Below are positions 55,773 to 63,651 of a stretch of 64,000 nt of DNA, in pieces. Source of the DNA: Brevirhabdus pacifica (GTDB lineage Bacteria; Pseudomonadota; Alphaproteobacteria; Rhodobacterales; Rhodobacteraceae); contig NZ_PGFI01000013.1 of assembly GCF_002797755.1 (NCBI RefSeq), positions 1-64,000 on the forward strand. Direction: 5' to 3'. Made by a program: the position numbers and the translations under genes. The notes below the pieces were generated by a model. The model ran no database searches and was not told the DNA's origin. It was given only the letters and a program-made list of their open reading frames with translations. Position 1 is the stretch's first letter, and each line of letters begins with the position of its first letter.

Positions 55773-57080
55773 TCAGCTTTCGCGAAAGGCGCGCGAGAAA
55801 TAGTCGGCCAGCGGTTCGATCAGGTAGGCCAGCGGCGTGCGGTCGGCGGTGCGGATAAACGCCTCGACCGGCATGCCGGGGATCAGGGTCATGTCGTCCA
55901 GCTTCTCGATCTCGCGCGGATCAAGTCGGATCTCGGCCCGGTAGAAGCTGACTTGCGACTCGCGGTCGGTAAAGGCGTCGGCCGAGATGCGGGTGACCTT
56001 GCCCGACAGTTCGGGCGTGATCCGTCGGTCAAAGACCGGAAAGCGCAACGTCACCTCCTGGCCGACGAACACCTCGTCCACGTCCAGCGGGGTGATACGG
56101 CTTGAGACGATCAGCGGCCGGTCCTGGGGCACGATGTAGAGCACCGGGTCGGCCGCGCGGATGACCGAGCGGGGGGCAAAGACCTCCAGCCCGTAGATCA
56201 CCCCGGCGGTGGGCGCGCGGATGTCCAGCCGGGCCAGCCGCTCGCGCAGGCTGGCGCGCTGCTCTGCCATCTCGACCTCGCGGTATTGCAGGTCTCGGGT
56301 CTGGGCGATGGCCTCCTCGCGGCGGGTGGATTCCAGGGTCAGGATCTCGATCTCAAGCTCGGTGATCCGGCCCTCCGCCTCGGCGGCCGAGGCGGTCAGC
56401 TCGCCCAGCACGCCCTCAAGCCGCGCCTCCTCGCGCTGAAGGGTCAGGACGCGGCTGGCCTGGGCCAGTTGCCGGTCCAGCAGGGATTGCTGTGCCGCAA
56501 GCTCCTGCCGGACCAGTTCGACCTGGCGGGCGATGGCGGTCTTCTGGGCCTCGATCCCCTCGATCTGGCTGCCGATCTGGGCCTTGCGGCGGCCCAGCTG
56601 CTCGACCCGCTGACCTAGCGAGCGGCGGCGCGCCTCGAACAGGCGCCGCTGTCCCTCGATCAGATCTTCGACAACCGGGTTCTCGGCCTGGGCAGCGATC
56701 AATTCGGGGGGGAAGACGACGCCATCCTCGCCATCCCGCTCGGCCGCGAGGCGGGCGCGGCGGGCCATGATCTCGTAAAGCTGGCCCTCGGTCGCGTTCA
56801 GCTCCGAGCGTAGCAGCGTCGCATCGAGGGTCAGCAGCGGATCGCCCGCCTGCACGCTGTCCCCCTCGCGGACGTGGACAGCCTCGACCACGCCGCCGTC
56901 AGGGTGCTGGACCACCTGGCGGTTCTGCTCGACCTCGACCCGGCCGTCAGCGACGATGGCGCCCGCGATGGTGCTGCGGGCCGACCAGGTTCCGAAACCA
57001 CCCAGCAGGATCAGCAGGGCGCCGAAGCCGATGGCAAGCGGCATGCGGGCCGACCAGGCCCTGTTCCCGCGCCCGGCCAT
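55773..57080 (-). CDS. Type I secretion membrane-fusion (HlyD/PrtE-type) protein
   Basis: A 435-residue periplasmic adaptor. One N-terminal transmembrane helix (about 12-32) is followed by a biotinyl-lipoyl-like half ([20 protein letters not shown], then [14 protein letters not shown]), a long coiled coil (about 100-290), and the C-terminal beta-barrel with [14 protein letters not shown] and [19 protein letters not shown]. It bridges the ABC exporter to a TolC-type channel. Start ATG 57080 overlaps the ABC gene's stop. No TolC or substrate gene adjoins it. Confidence 0.92.
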   Translation of the reverse strand: MAGRGNRAWSARMPLAIGFGALLILLGGFGTWSARSTIAGAIVADGRVEVEQNRQVVQHPDGGVVEAVHVREGDSVQAGDPLLTLDATLLRSELNATEGQLYEIMARRARLAAERDGEDGVVFPPELIAAQAENPVVEDLIEGQRRLFEARRRSLGQRVEQLGRRKAQIGSQIEGIEAQKTAIARQVELVRQELAAQQSLLDRQLAQASRVLTLQREEARLEGVLGELTASAAEAEGRITELEIEILTLESTRREEAIAQTRDLQYREVEMAEQRASLRERLARLDIRAPTAGVIYGLEVFAPRSVIRAADPVLYIVPQDRPLIVSSRITPLDVDEVFVGQEVTLRFPVFDRRITPELSGKVTRISADAFTDRESQVSFYRAEIRLDPREIEKLDDMTLIPGMPVEAFIRTADRTPLAYLIEPLADYFSRAFRES

Positions 57081-58825
57081 CACGCGACCCCCCCGGCGCT
57101 TCGGTTGCCGATGATGTTCTGATGATTGCGCACCGTGCGCGACAGCACTTCGTCGCGGGGGCCCAGGGCGCGGACGGCTCCGTTCTCCAGCACCAGAAGC
57201 ACATCGCATTCCTGGATCGCGGCGGGCCGGTGCGCCATGATGAGGACCGCGCCCCCCTCGGCCTTCTTGCGGCGGATCGCGAGGTTCAGCGCCTCGGACC
57301 CGTCGTTGTCGAGGTTCGAGTTCGGCTCGTCCAGCACCAGCAGCACGGGGTCGCCGTAAAGCGCGCGGGCCAGGCCGATGCGCTGGATCTGTCCGCCCGA
57401 CAGGTTCCCGCCCGAGGGCGAAACCAGCGTGTCATAACCGTCGGGGAGTTGCAGGATCATCTCATGCGCCGCGGCGGCCCGGGCGGCGGCGACCACCGCC
57501 GCGTCGTCGGGTGCCTCGGCCAGCCGGGCGATGTTTTGGGCGATCGTGCCCTCGAACAGGGTGACCCGCTGGGGCAGGTAGCCGATCAGCCCGCCCAGGA
57601 CATCCGGGTCGTAGTGGTCCAGGGCGGCGCCATCCAGGCGGATCTTGCCGCCAGCCGGCCGCCAGACGCCGGTGATGGCGCGGGCCAGGGTCGACTTGCC
57701 GGCCCCCGATGATCCGATCACGCCCATCGCCTGGCCCGGTTCGACACCGAACGTGACACTGCGCAACGCGGCCGTCTGCTGGCCGGGCGGCAGCACGGTA
57801 AGGGCCGCCGCCTGAAGCCGCGCGGCGGGGCGCGGCAGGGCGGTGCGCGGCGGCTCGGGGCGGACCTCGGACAGCAGGTCGCCCAGGGCGGACCAGCCGC
57901 GCAGCGCCCGCTGCACCACCTGCCACTGACCCAGCGCCACGTCGATCGGCGCCAACGCGCGCCCCATCAGGATCGAGGCCGCGATCATCGCCCCCGGGGT
58001 GATCGTGCCATCCAGGGCCAGATAGGCCCCGAGGCCCAGCATCGCCGATTGCAGGAACAACCGCAGCGTCCGGGTCAGGGTCGAGAAGCCGCCCGAGCGG
58101 TCCGAGGCCTGGATCGTGCGTTCCAGCGCCCGACCGCGAAGCCGCTGCCAGCGGGCGAAGGCCGCGTCGCGCATGCCAAGGCTGCGGACGGTCTCGGCCT
58201 CGTCGCGGATCTGGTCGGCCATGCGGTCGGCATGGATCGCGGCCCCGCCGGCGACCCGCCGCGCCCCCGACGTCAGGACCTGGTTCAGCAGCGTGACAAG
58301 TATCAGCACCCCCGCCCCGGCCAGCGCCAGGAACCCCAGCCAGGGATGAAAGACGAAGATCGCCAGCAGGAAGATCGGCGTCCAGGGAATGTCGTAAAGC
58401 GCCAGCAGCGCCGGCGAGGCCATCAGCGTCTGCACCGCCTCTAGGTCACGCAGACCCGTGGCCTCGGCCTTGTCCTGGGGGCGGTCGGTGGCGCGGCGCA
58501 GAAGAGCGCTAAAGACGCGCCGGTCAAGCGTGGCCTGAAAACGCGCCCCGGCGCCGGCCAGAAGGCGTCCCCGCGCGTAATCCAGAAGCCCCATCATCAG
58601 GTAGAGGAAGGCCACCAGAAGCGTCAGCGCGATCAGCGTTTCCTCCGATCGGCTTCCCAGCACCCGGTCATAGACCTGCAACATGTAGAGCGGCCCGGTC
58701 AGCATCAGCAGATTGACGAAGAGGCTGAACAGAAAGACCGAGGCGAAAAGACCCGCGCTTTGCCAGCGGACGCGGCCCAGCTCTGCCCGGCCGGGGCGGG
58801 TATCGAGTATCCGTGTCGGTGGCAT
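57080..58825 (-). CDS. Type I secretion ABC transporter (PrtD-type permease/ATPase)
   Basis: A 581-residue half-transporter. The N-terminal permease part has about six helices (about 20-310) and no peptidase C39 domain. The ATPase domain has Walker [10 protein letters not shown], signature [16 protein letters not shown] and Walker [13 protein letters not shown]. This is the PrtD/AprD layout used for RTX-type proteins with C-terminal signals. ATG 58825 has a G-rich ribosome site just upstream. It is coupled to the HlyD-like gene. Confidence 0.94.
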   Translation of the reverse strand: MPPTRILDTRPGRAELGRVRWQSAGLFASVFLFSLFVNLLMLTGPLYMLQVYDRVLGSRSEETLIALTLLVAFLYLMMGLLDYARGRLLAGAGARFQATLDRRVFSALLRRATDRPQDKAEATGLRDLEAVQTLMASPALLALYDIPWTPIFLLAIFVFHPWLGFLALAGAGVLILVTLLNQVLTSGARRVAGGAAIHADRMADQIRDEAETVRSLGMRDAAFARWQRLRGRALERTIQASDRSGGFSTLTRTLRLFLQSAMLGLGAYLALDGTITPGAMIAASILMGRALAPIDVALGQWQVVQRALRGWSALGDLLSEVRPEPPRTALPRPAARLQAAALTVLPPGQQTAALRSVTFGVEPGQAMGVIGSSGAGKSTLARAITGVWRPAGGKIRLDGAALDHYDPDVLGGLIGYLPQRVTLFEGTIAQNIARLAEAPDDAAVVAAARAAAAHEMILQLPDGYDTLVSPSGGNLSGGQIQRIGLARALYGDPVLLVLDEPNSNLDNDGSEALNLAIRRKKAEGGAVLIMAHRPAAIQECDVLLVLENGAVRALGPRDEVLSRTVRNHQNIIGNRSAGGVA

Positions 58826-59071
58826 GATCCCGCCCTCTCCTCTGTCTCCGCCCTGCCCGGCCGCCTGACCGGCCAACTTCCCTGCCCCCGGCACGCAAGG
58901 GGCCCGCGCCCCCACCGCGCGACAACCGCGCAACGGTGCCGGGCCGGGTCCATGGGCAGCTTGCGCCTACAAGCCTAACATCCTATCGATGAACCCGGTC
59001 CGGCACGCCGAGATGATCGGGTTGGATGACGATACGTCCTGCAAACTAGCTGCTACGGGGGCCCTGTTCCA

Positions 59072-59839
59072 TTGCAACATTTTCATTCCCGGTTTTCCGC
59101 CACCCTGCGTCCCGTTTCCCGCCTGCTGATCGCGCTGCCGCTGGTGGCGCTGGTCGCGGCCTGCACCCCCGGCACCCCCGGGCCGGACGGGGTGTTCGAC
59201 CCCTACGAGCAGGCCAACAGGTCGCGCCACGCCTCCAGCCTTCGGGTCGACCAGGCGGTGGTGAAGCCGGTGTCGGACACCTACGGAACGGTCGTGCCCC
59301 GGCCCGTGCGGCGGGGGGTGAGCAATTTCGCCTCGAACCTCGATCTGCCGGGGATCGTCGTCAACGACGTGCTTCAGTTCAAGGTCGAGAACGCGGTCCA
59401 CAACACCTGGCGCTTCGCCATCAACTCCACCATCGGGGTGGCCGGCCTCTTCGATGTCGCGGGCTCGATGGGCCTGCCCGAGCGGGACAATGACTTCGGC
59501 CGTACCCTGCACGCCTGGGGCGCGCCCGAGGGCGCCTACTTGGTGCTGCCGGTGCTGGGCCCCTCGACCGAGCGGGACTTCGCCGGCAAGGTCGTGGATT
59601 TCATCATCAACCCGACCCGCTACCTGCTGGAATCGCCTGAAAGCTACTATGGCACCGGCGCAAAGGTGCTCAAAAAGCTGGGCGACCGGCACCAGTATTC
59701 CGATGTGCTGGATTCGGTCATATATCAAAGCGCGGACAGCTACGGCCAGGCCCGCATGCTCTACCTGCAGAACCGCCGGTTCGAGCTGGGGATCGACGTC
59801 AGCGACCAGTATATCGACCCCTATGAGGTTTCTCGATGA
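59072..59839 (+). CDS. mlaA: MlaA-family outer-membrane lipoprotein
   Basis: A 255-residue lipoprotein of the MlaA/VacJ family that extracts misplaced phospholipids from the outer leaflet. A signal peptide ends in lipobox LVAAC (Cys31). DPYEQANR, RRGVSNFASNLDLPGIVVND and the later GLPERDNDFGRTLHAWG and PVLGPSTERDF are typical. The start is TTG at 59072; no ATG lies near. It is coupled to mlaC by ATGA. In E. coli MlaA works with OmpC and MlaC. Confidence 0.93.
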   Translation: MQHFHSRFSATLRPVSRLLIALPLVALVAACTPGTPGPDGVFDPYEQANRSRHASSLRVDQAVVKPVSDTYGTVVPRPVRRGVSNFASNLDLPGIVVNDVLQFKVENAVHNTWRFAINSTIGVAGLFDVAGSMGLPERDNDFGRTLHAWGAPEGAYLVLPVLGPSTERDFAGKVVDFIINPTRYLLESPESYYGTGAKVLKKLGDRHQYSDVLDSVIYQSADSYGQARMLYLQNRRFELGIDVSDQYIDPYEVSR

Positions 59840-60447
59840 CACGTAAAATGACCCGCCGCGACTTTGCCGCCATGGCCGCGTCCTCGCTTCTTGCGATGAC
59901 GATGCTGGGCCGGCCCGCGGCCGCGGCGATCTCCCCCTCGGATGCCCAGGGCCTGGTACAGGCGCTGGTCGACGATATCTTCCGGGTGATCGAATCGGGC
60001 CGCTCCGAATCTGCGATCCTGAAGGATTTCGACGGGCTCTTCGCCAAATACGCCGATGTCGAGATCATCGCGCGGCAGGTACTGGGCGCCGACTCGCGCC
60101 GGGCCACCCCGGCCCAGATGCGCGCCTTCACCGATGCCTTCCGCGGCTATATCGCCCGCAAGTACGGCAAGCGCTTCCGGGAGTTCATCGGCGGCCGCAT
60201 CGACGTGCAGAGCGCGGCCAAGGTGAAATCCTTCCACGAAGTGCGCACTATGGCCCACCTGAAGGGCGAGGCCCCGTTCGAGGTCAAGTTCCTCGTCTCG
60301 GACAAGTCCGGTCGGCCACGCTTCTTCAACATGCTGATCGAGGGCGTGAACCTGATGCTGACCGAGACCGCCGAGATCGGCGCGCGCCTGGACCAGCGCC
60401 GGGGCGACATCGACGCGCTGATCCGGGACCTGCGCACCATGGGCTGA
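59836..60447 (+). CDS. mlaC: Phospholipid-binding protein MlaC
   Basis: A 203-residue periplasmic lipid carrier. The first ~32 residues are a signal peptide with a Tat-like TRRDFAAMAAS motif. The mature part has the family's helical pattern ending in a basic YGKRFREFIG-type sequence and the DIDALIRDLRTMG tail. It shuttles lipids between MlaA and the MlaFEDB complex; mlaFEDB is not in this window. A strong terminator follows at 60475. Confidence 0.9.
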   Translation: MTRKMTRRDFAAMAASSLLAMTMLGRPAAAAISPSDAQGLVQALVDDIFRVIESGRSESAILKDFDGLFAKYADVEIIARQVLGADSRRATPAQMRAFTDAFRGYIARKYGKRFREFIGGRIDVQSAAKVKSFHEVRTMAHLKGEAPFEVKFLVSDKSGRPRFFNMLIEGVNLMLTETAEIGARLDQRRGDIDALIRDLRTMG

Positions 60448-60474
60448 GCCCTGGAGACGTAGTGCAGACATGAA

Positions 60475-60506
60475 AACACCCCGTCGCAGGACGGGGTGTT
60501 TTTTTT
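60475..60506 (+). terminator. Rho-independent terminator after mlaC
   Basis: Perfect 11-bp inverted repeat AACACCCCGTC / GACGGGGTGTT (60475-60485 and 60490-60500) with a four-base loop, followed by a T-run that ends at 60506. The transposon begins at the next base. Without the insertion the T-run would continue into the sequence now at 63564 onward, so the terminator probably served the convergent PBP gene as well. Confidence 0.93.
60499..60506. repeat. Left target-site duplication, eight T
   Basis: Eight T residues directly before the left inverted repeat match the T-run after the right inverted repeat. Eight bases is the usual duplication length of IS1595-family elements. The exact register is ambiguous because the right run has nine T. 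Confidence 0.8.
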
Positions 60507-60531
60507 GGGGCCTATATACTTAACTAGCCAT
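60507..60531. repeat. Left terminal inverted repeat of the IS1595 element
   Basis: The 25-base end begins GGGGCCTATATACTTAAC and continues CTAGCCAT-type sequence (ACTTAACTAGCCAT at 60518-60531). It matches the reverse complement of 63531-63555 except for one base (C versus T at position five). Confidence 0.95.
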
Positions 60532-60532
60532 C

Positions 60533-61264
60533 TCAGCTAATGACAGCGCCCTCGGGAGGTTCGATGTTATCCCAACGCTCCGCGATGGTGGCGCAAGCGG
60601 CTTCCATATTCTGAAACCTGCGGGTCGCGTCAGTCGGTGCTGGAATGAATGTCGCGGTTGCACAGTCCAAGGTCACGCAGAGCTTTTCTTCCGGAGCCGT
60701 CTCATCCTGCACGTCGAGCATTTTGCGCACCCCTAACAACAAAGAAGACTGGTAAGCCCCCGTCTCTTCATCCAGCGGCGTGTTCTTAGCATATCGGATA
60801 GTGCCGAGGCCGGTGCGCAGTCGATTGGTCTTCATCACACGCTGGACGCCAAACCGGATGTCTGGGTTCACCTCTACACCGTTAATGTTGGTCCGAAAGC
60901 CGGTCGGCGCATCAACAACCTCAGCGGTGTTTGGGAACGTGTCCATGTTGAAGACTGCCCCGTAGGCGATCAGGAAGTCGCCGTTGACGTCCAAGGTATC
61001 GCGCTCGAAGTTCGTGTCAGACATCATTTCGTGCAACCGCTCGCCCTCGCCCTTCAGTGCATCTGGGCTAAGTGTGCCAGACCTGAGTGCGTTGGCGACG
61101 TAAGCTTTCGCCCGGTCATGCTGGATTGCTCTGGCGATTTTGCGATACTTGCAGTCGCGAATGATCGTGCGCTGCCTTCGTTCGGATGCGACCATATAGT
61201 CACTCAGGTATCGGCTGTTGACCTTGGGTGTCTTGACCAAACGGTGGGTCGGCGTTTCACTCAT
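60533..61264 (-). CDS. Transposon passenger protein of unknown function, 243 aa
   Basis: A 243-residue soluble protein I cannot assign to a named family; I have an impression that similar proteins exist as hypotheticals in alphaproteobacteria. The N-terminus is basic (VKTPKVNSRYLSDYMVASERRQR, IIRDCKYRKIARAIQHD), which would fit nucleic-acid binding. The middle looks beta-rich (TNINGVEVNPDIRFGVQ) and the end is acidic with NMEAACATIAERWDNI. There is no signal peptide, membrane helix or nuclease motif. It ends one base inside the left inverted repeat and is divergent from the 74-residue gene, 21 bases away. Confidence 0.7.
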   Translation of the reverse strand: MSETPTHRLVKTPKVNSRYLSDYMVASERRQRTIIRDCKYRKIARAIQHDRAKAYVANALRSGTLSPDALKGEGERLHEMMSDTNFERDTLDVNGDFLIAYGAVFNMDTFPNTAEVVDAPTGFRTNINGVEVNPDIRFGVQRVMKTNRLRTGLGTIRYAKNTPLDEETGAYQSSLLLGVRKMLDVQDETAPEEKLCVTLDCATATFIPAPTDATRRFQNMEAACATIAERWDNIEPPEGAVIS

Positions 61265-61285
61265 TTAAAAACCTCTGAGGCAGGC

Positions 61286-61510
61286 ATGGCAGAACTCTAT
61301 CTTACCGGGACAGCGCCAGATGGAAAGCATCTGATGATTGCCCCCATCACGTCCAAAAAGCTCGCCCGGTGCCCGGAGCCACCTGCGGACACCAGCGGCT
61401 ATTTCCTGATGGAGGAAGACTGCACTGGAACTGGCGTCCTGACCATACTTGCACGTGTTTCCGATGCCGAAGCCGCGTTCCGCTTGGGCCGGATGTTCTG
61501 CATGTCCTAG
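61286..61510 (+). CDS. Small transposon passenger protein, 74 aa
   Basis: A short gene on the plus strand, opposite to the rest of the element. The product has 74 residues: MAELYLTGTAPDGKHLMIAP, then a Cys- and Pro-containing centre and a helical end (VSDAEAAFRLGRMFCMS). No family is recognised. A GAGGCAGG ribosome site precedes the ATG. It is divergent from the 243-residue gene, and its TAG stop shares the palindrome CTAG (61507-61510) with the stop of the convergent 346-residue gene. The tight fit between two genes supports it as real. Confidence 0.55.
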   Translation: MAELYLTGTAPDGKHLMIAPITSKKLARCPEPPADTSGYFLMEEDCTGTGVLTILARVSDAEAAFRLGRMFCMS

Positions 61511-62547
61511 TCCTCAATCAGCTTCGGGGATAATCGCTCTATTGCGAGTTGGGCAACAGAAGGCGCAAGATCTTTCCTTCCCTTCAGGTAGTTCTTGAAC
61601 CTCCCGCTATCCAAATAGACGTCCTGCAACCACCTTCTGTATTCGCCGAGCGCATCAAGGGGGTAGCAATTCGCAATCTGAGGGTTGGATCGCGCTTGCG
61701 GGTGATCTTTGGGGTAGCGGTGCGGAAACCTCTCCCGATCACCAAACTTACTTCCAAGGTCGTTCGCATCCCAGTGCTTTGCCCAGTGTTGACCTATCGA
61801 GATATCCGGGACCATCTTTTCACCGATGTTGGCTCCCGCCATTATCAGTTCATAGATCACAGTATGCGCCTCGTTGAAAATACTGAAATAGCCGCTGGGG
61901 GCGCTTTGATGGTTGAGCTCAATCCGCTCGTGCCACTTCCTCAGGGGTTCAGTGATACGCTGCCCTGTCGGGTCATACCCGACCTGACTGTAAATTAGGT
62001 CTTGCAGGGCCTTCCCTGCGAGTATCCGGAAATTGTCCCGCGCGGTGTCCCTGGGGTTAGCCGCGTCGAAGGCATAGTACTCTAGGACGGCAAGACAGAT
62101 CACGTCAGGAAAAGCGTGAATTACACGCTTTCCATCAGATGTCTCAATATGGGCCTCGGGCGCTGATATGCCGCGTTTTTCCAAGATGGACTTGATCGCG
62201 GCGACACGCGGCTTTGGCGGGTCCTCGTTCCATTCCTGACTAATCGTTCGAATGTGGAGGTTTTCGATACCGACGAGACGAGCAAGTCCTCTCCCCGTCA
62301 AGAATGCAGTGCCGTCCCTCAAGACGCCCATGCCAATTCCTTCGATTTCAGCCTGACGCTCTATCTGAAGGTCTAGGGAGCCTTGCCTTGGGTCGAGTTC
62401 CTTTCCGCCCATATTTTTAGGTAGCGATTTGATTTCATTGCTTTTCATGCCGAGTTCCTTACCCTTTGCCCGAGGCACCAGAGAGTTAACGACTTCATCG
62501 AACGAGCCGTCTATTGGCTCGATCAAATCTTTCTTCTTGTCAGGCAT
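61507..62547 (-). CDS. Transposon passenger protein, 346 aa, possibly phage-type DNA-binding
   Basis: A 346-residue soluble protein whose ATG lies eight bases inside the transposase 3' end, so it is translationally coupled to it. After a charged N-terminus, GMGVLRDGTAFLTGRGLARLVGI looks like a phage KilA-N/antirepressor-type domain. The C-terminal third (IANCYPLDALGEYRRWLQDV, then YLDSGRFKNYL) recalls the C-terminal domains of phage-related proteins of the P63C/BstA kind. This is pattern memory, not proof. BstA-like proteins act in phage defence, so a defensive or transposition-regulating role is possible. Confidence 0.65.
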   Translation of the reverse strand: MPDKKKDLIEPIDGSFDEVVNSLVPRAKGKELGMKSNEIKSLPKNMGGKELDPRQGSLDLQIERQAEIEGIGMGVLRDGTAFLTGRGLARLVGIENLHIRTISQEWNEDPPKPRVAAIKSILEKRGISAPEAHIETSDGKRVIHAFPDVICLAVLEYYAFDAANPRDTARDNFRILAGKALQDLIYSQVGYDPTGQRITEPLRKWHERIELNHQSAPSGYFSIFNEAHTVIYELIMAGANIGEKMVPDISIGQHWAKHWDANDLGSKFGDRERFPHRYPKDHPQARSNPQIANCYPLDALGEYRRWLQDVYLDSGRFKNYLKGRKDLAPSVAQLAIERLSPKLIED

Positions 62548-63472
62548 TGATTAGGCTCCTGTATGTCAGTCGCTTGTCGATCATGCGCTCGATAGTCAGT
62601 TCAATGAAGTCCATAGTGCCGATGTGCGCCGTGTTGTGACGGAAGGAGAACTCCTTCACGTAGCGGTGCAGATGCTTGGCGCTCATGTAGTGATAAATGC
62701 CGATGTAGCCGCGTTTGAGCAACGCCCAGAAGCTTTCGATGCCGTTGGTATGCGCCATGTCACGGACATACTCGCCAGCAGAATGATTGATGGTGATGTG
62801 ATTGTAGCCACGTGCCTTGAGGTTGATGTAGCCGCCGTGAGTATCGGTCACGATGGTTGCGCCAGCCTTGCAATGTTCGCGGACGAAGCGCTCAAGGGTA
62901 GCAGCTTTGGTATTCTCGACCACAACGGCGCGAACCTGCCCAGCTTCGTCACGGACGCCAACAACAGCAGTTTTGCCAACCGTACCACGACCGGCGTGAA
63001 GCTTCTTGTTAGCGTGCTTGTTCTTCTCGCGACCACCAACATAGGTTTCGTCAACTTGCATCTGACCGTCCATGTGGTCGTCGCGATCTTTCAGCCACGT
63101 CTCGCGGATGCGCTGGGCGAGGAACCACGCAGTTTTCTGGGTGACGCCAAGTTCGCGGGCCATCTGGGTGCTGGGGATGCCCTTGCGGGCGCTGGTGAGC
63201 ATGAAGATAGCCAGCAGCCACTTCTGCAAGGGAAGGCGGCTCTCGGCCAGCACGGTGCCTGTGCGAACGCTGAAATGTTTCCGGCAGTCTTTGCAGCGGT
63301 AGGGCATCGGCTTATGGTCTTTGCACTCGGTCACGGAGACCGAACCGCAGTGACCGCAAACCGGCTCACCACCCCAGCGCTTGGCCTCGAAGAACTTGCG
63401 CGCCGCTTCCTCATCCGGGAACTTCTGAAAAAACTGGAAGGTGGAGAGGGATTCAGGCTTCGGCTGCGTCAT
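62540..63472 (-). CDS. IS1595-family transposase (ISXO2-like DDE)
   Basis: A 310-residue transposase. An N-terminal zinc ribbon holds Cys39, Cys42, Cys60 and Cys63, followed by a helix-turn-helix region (TQMARELGVTQKTAWFLAQR). The DDE catalytic residues are Asp141 in MQVDETYVGG, Asp210 in IVTDTHGGY and Glu246 in HTNGIESFWALLK. The length is standard and no frameshift is seen, so it is probably active. AAGGAG precedes the ATG. It is encoded on the same strand as two passengers. Confidence 0.96.
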   Translation of the reverse strand: MTQPKPESLSTFQFFQKFPDEEAARKFFEAKRWGGEPVCGHCGSVSVTECKDHKPMPYRCKDCRKHFSVRTGTVLAESRLPLQKWLLAIFMLTSARKGIPSTQMARELGVTQKTAWFLAQRIRETWLKDRDDHMDGQMQVDETYVGGREKNKHANKKLHAGRGTVGKTAVVGVRDEAGQVRAVVVENTKAATLERFVREHCKAGATIVTDTHGGYINLKARGYNHITINHSAGEYVRDMAHTNGIESFWALLKRGYIGIYHYMSAKHLHRYVKEFSFRHNTAHIGTMDFIELTIERMIDKRLTYRSLINA

Positions 63473-63494
63473 GGGTCGGGCTCCTTATGGAACC

Positions 63495-63523
63495 CTTGTA
63501 ACTTAACTAGCCAGGACGCGCAA
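63495..63523 (-). promoter_or_regulatory. Possible transposase promoter
   Basis: On the minus strand TTGCGC (63518-63523) and TACAAG (63495-63500) are separated by exactly 17 bases. The spacer is largely one arm of the subterminal inverted repeat. The hexamers are moderate matches to the sigma-70 consensus. Confidence 0.45.
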
Positions 63524-63544
63524 GAGATTTATGGCTAGTTAAGT
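63501..63544. repeat. Subterminal inverted repeat next to the right end
   Basis: ACTTAACTAGCCA (63501-63513) and TGGCTAGTTAAGT (63532-63544) form a perfect 13-bp inverted repeat with an 18-base centre. The outer arm is part of the right terminal repeat, so the inner arm is an extra copy of the transposase-binding core, lying in the presumed transposase promoter. Confidence 0.85.
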
Positions 63545-63555
63545 ATATAGACCCC
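63531..63555. repeat. Right terminal inverted repeat of the IS1595 element
   Basis: Reads ATGGCTAGTTAAGTATATAG followed by ACCCC. Its reverse complement equals the left end at 24 of 25 positions. Confidence 0.95.
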
Positions 63556-63563
63556 TTTTTTTT
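63556..63563. repeat. Right target-site duplication, eight T
   Basis: A run of nine T starts right after the right inverted repeat; eight of them duplicate the left flank. Confidence 0.8.
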
Positions 63564-63651
63564 TGTGAAGGGCCGGGCCGGCGGGCTTCAGGTCGGCGGG
63601 TTCAGGTCGGAGGGCGCGGGCCGGCCTTGGCGGACCGGCCCTTCGCCGGCC

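Larger units (their letters stand above)
60507..63555. mobile_element. IS1595-family transposon with three passenger genes
   Basis: A complete element of 3,049 bp. The ends are 25-bp inverted repeats (60507-60531 and 63531-63555) that agree at 24 of 25 positions and start with GGGG. It is flanked by an 8-base T duplication. The minus strand encodes an IS1595-type DDE transposase and two passenger genes; a third short passenger gene lies on the plus strand. Base composition is visibly less GC-rich than the chromosome around it. IS1595-family elements are known to carry passenger genes. The element sits in the mlaC terminator T-tract and breaks no coding region. Confidence 0.95.

Noticed and set aside
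63597-63651. Replacement terminator for the PBP gene
   Set aside because: A GC-rich stem (GGGCCGG/CCGGCCC) exists but is not followed by T residues on the minus strand.
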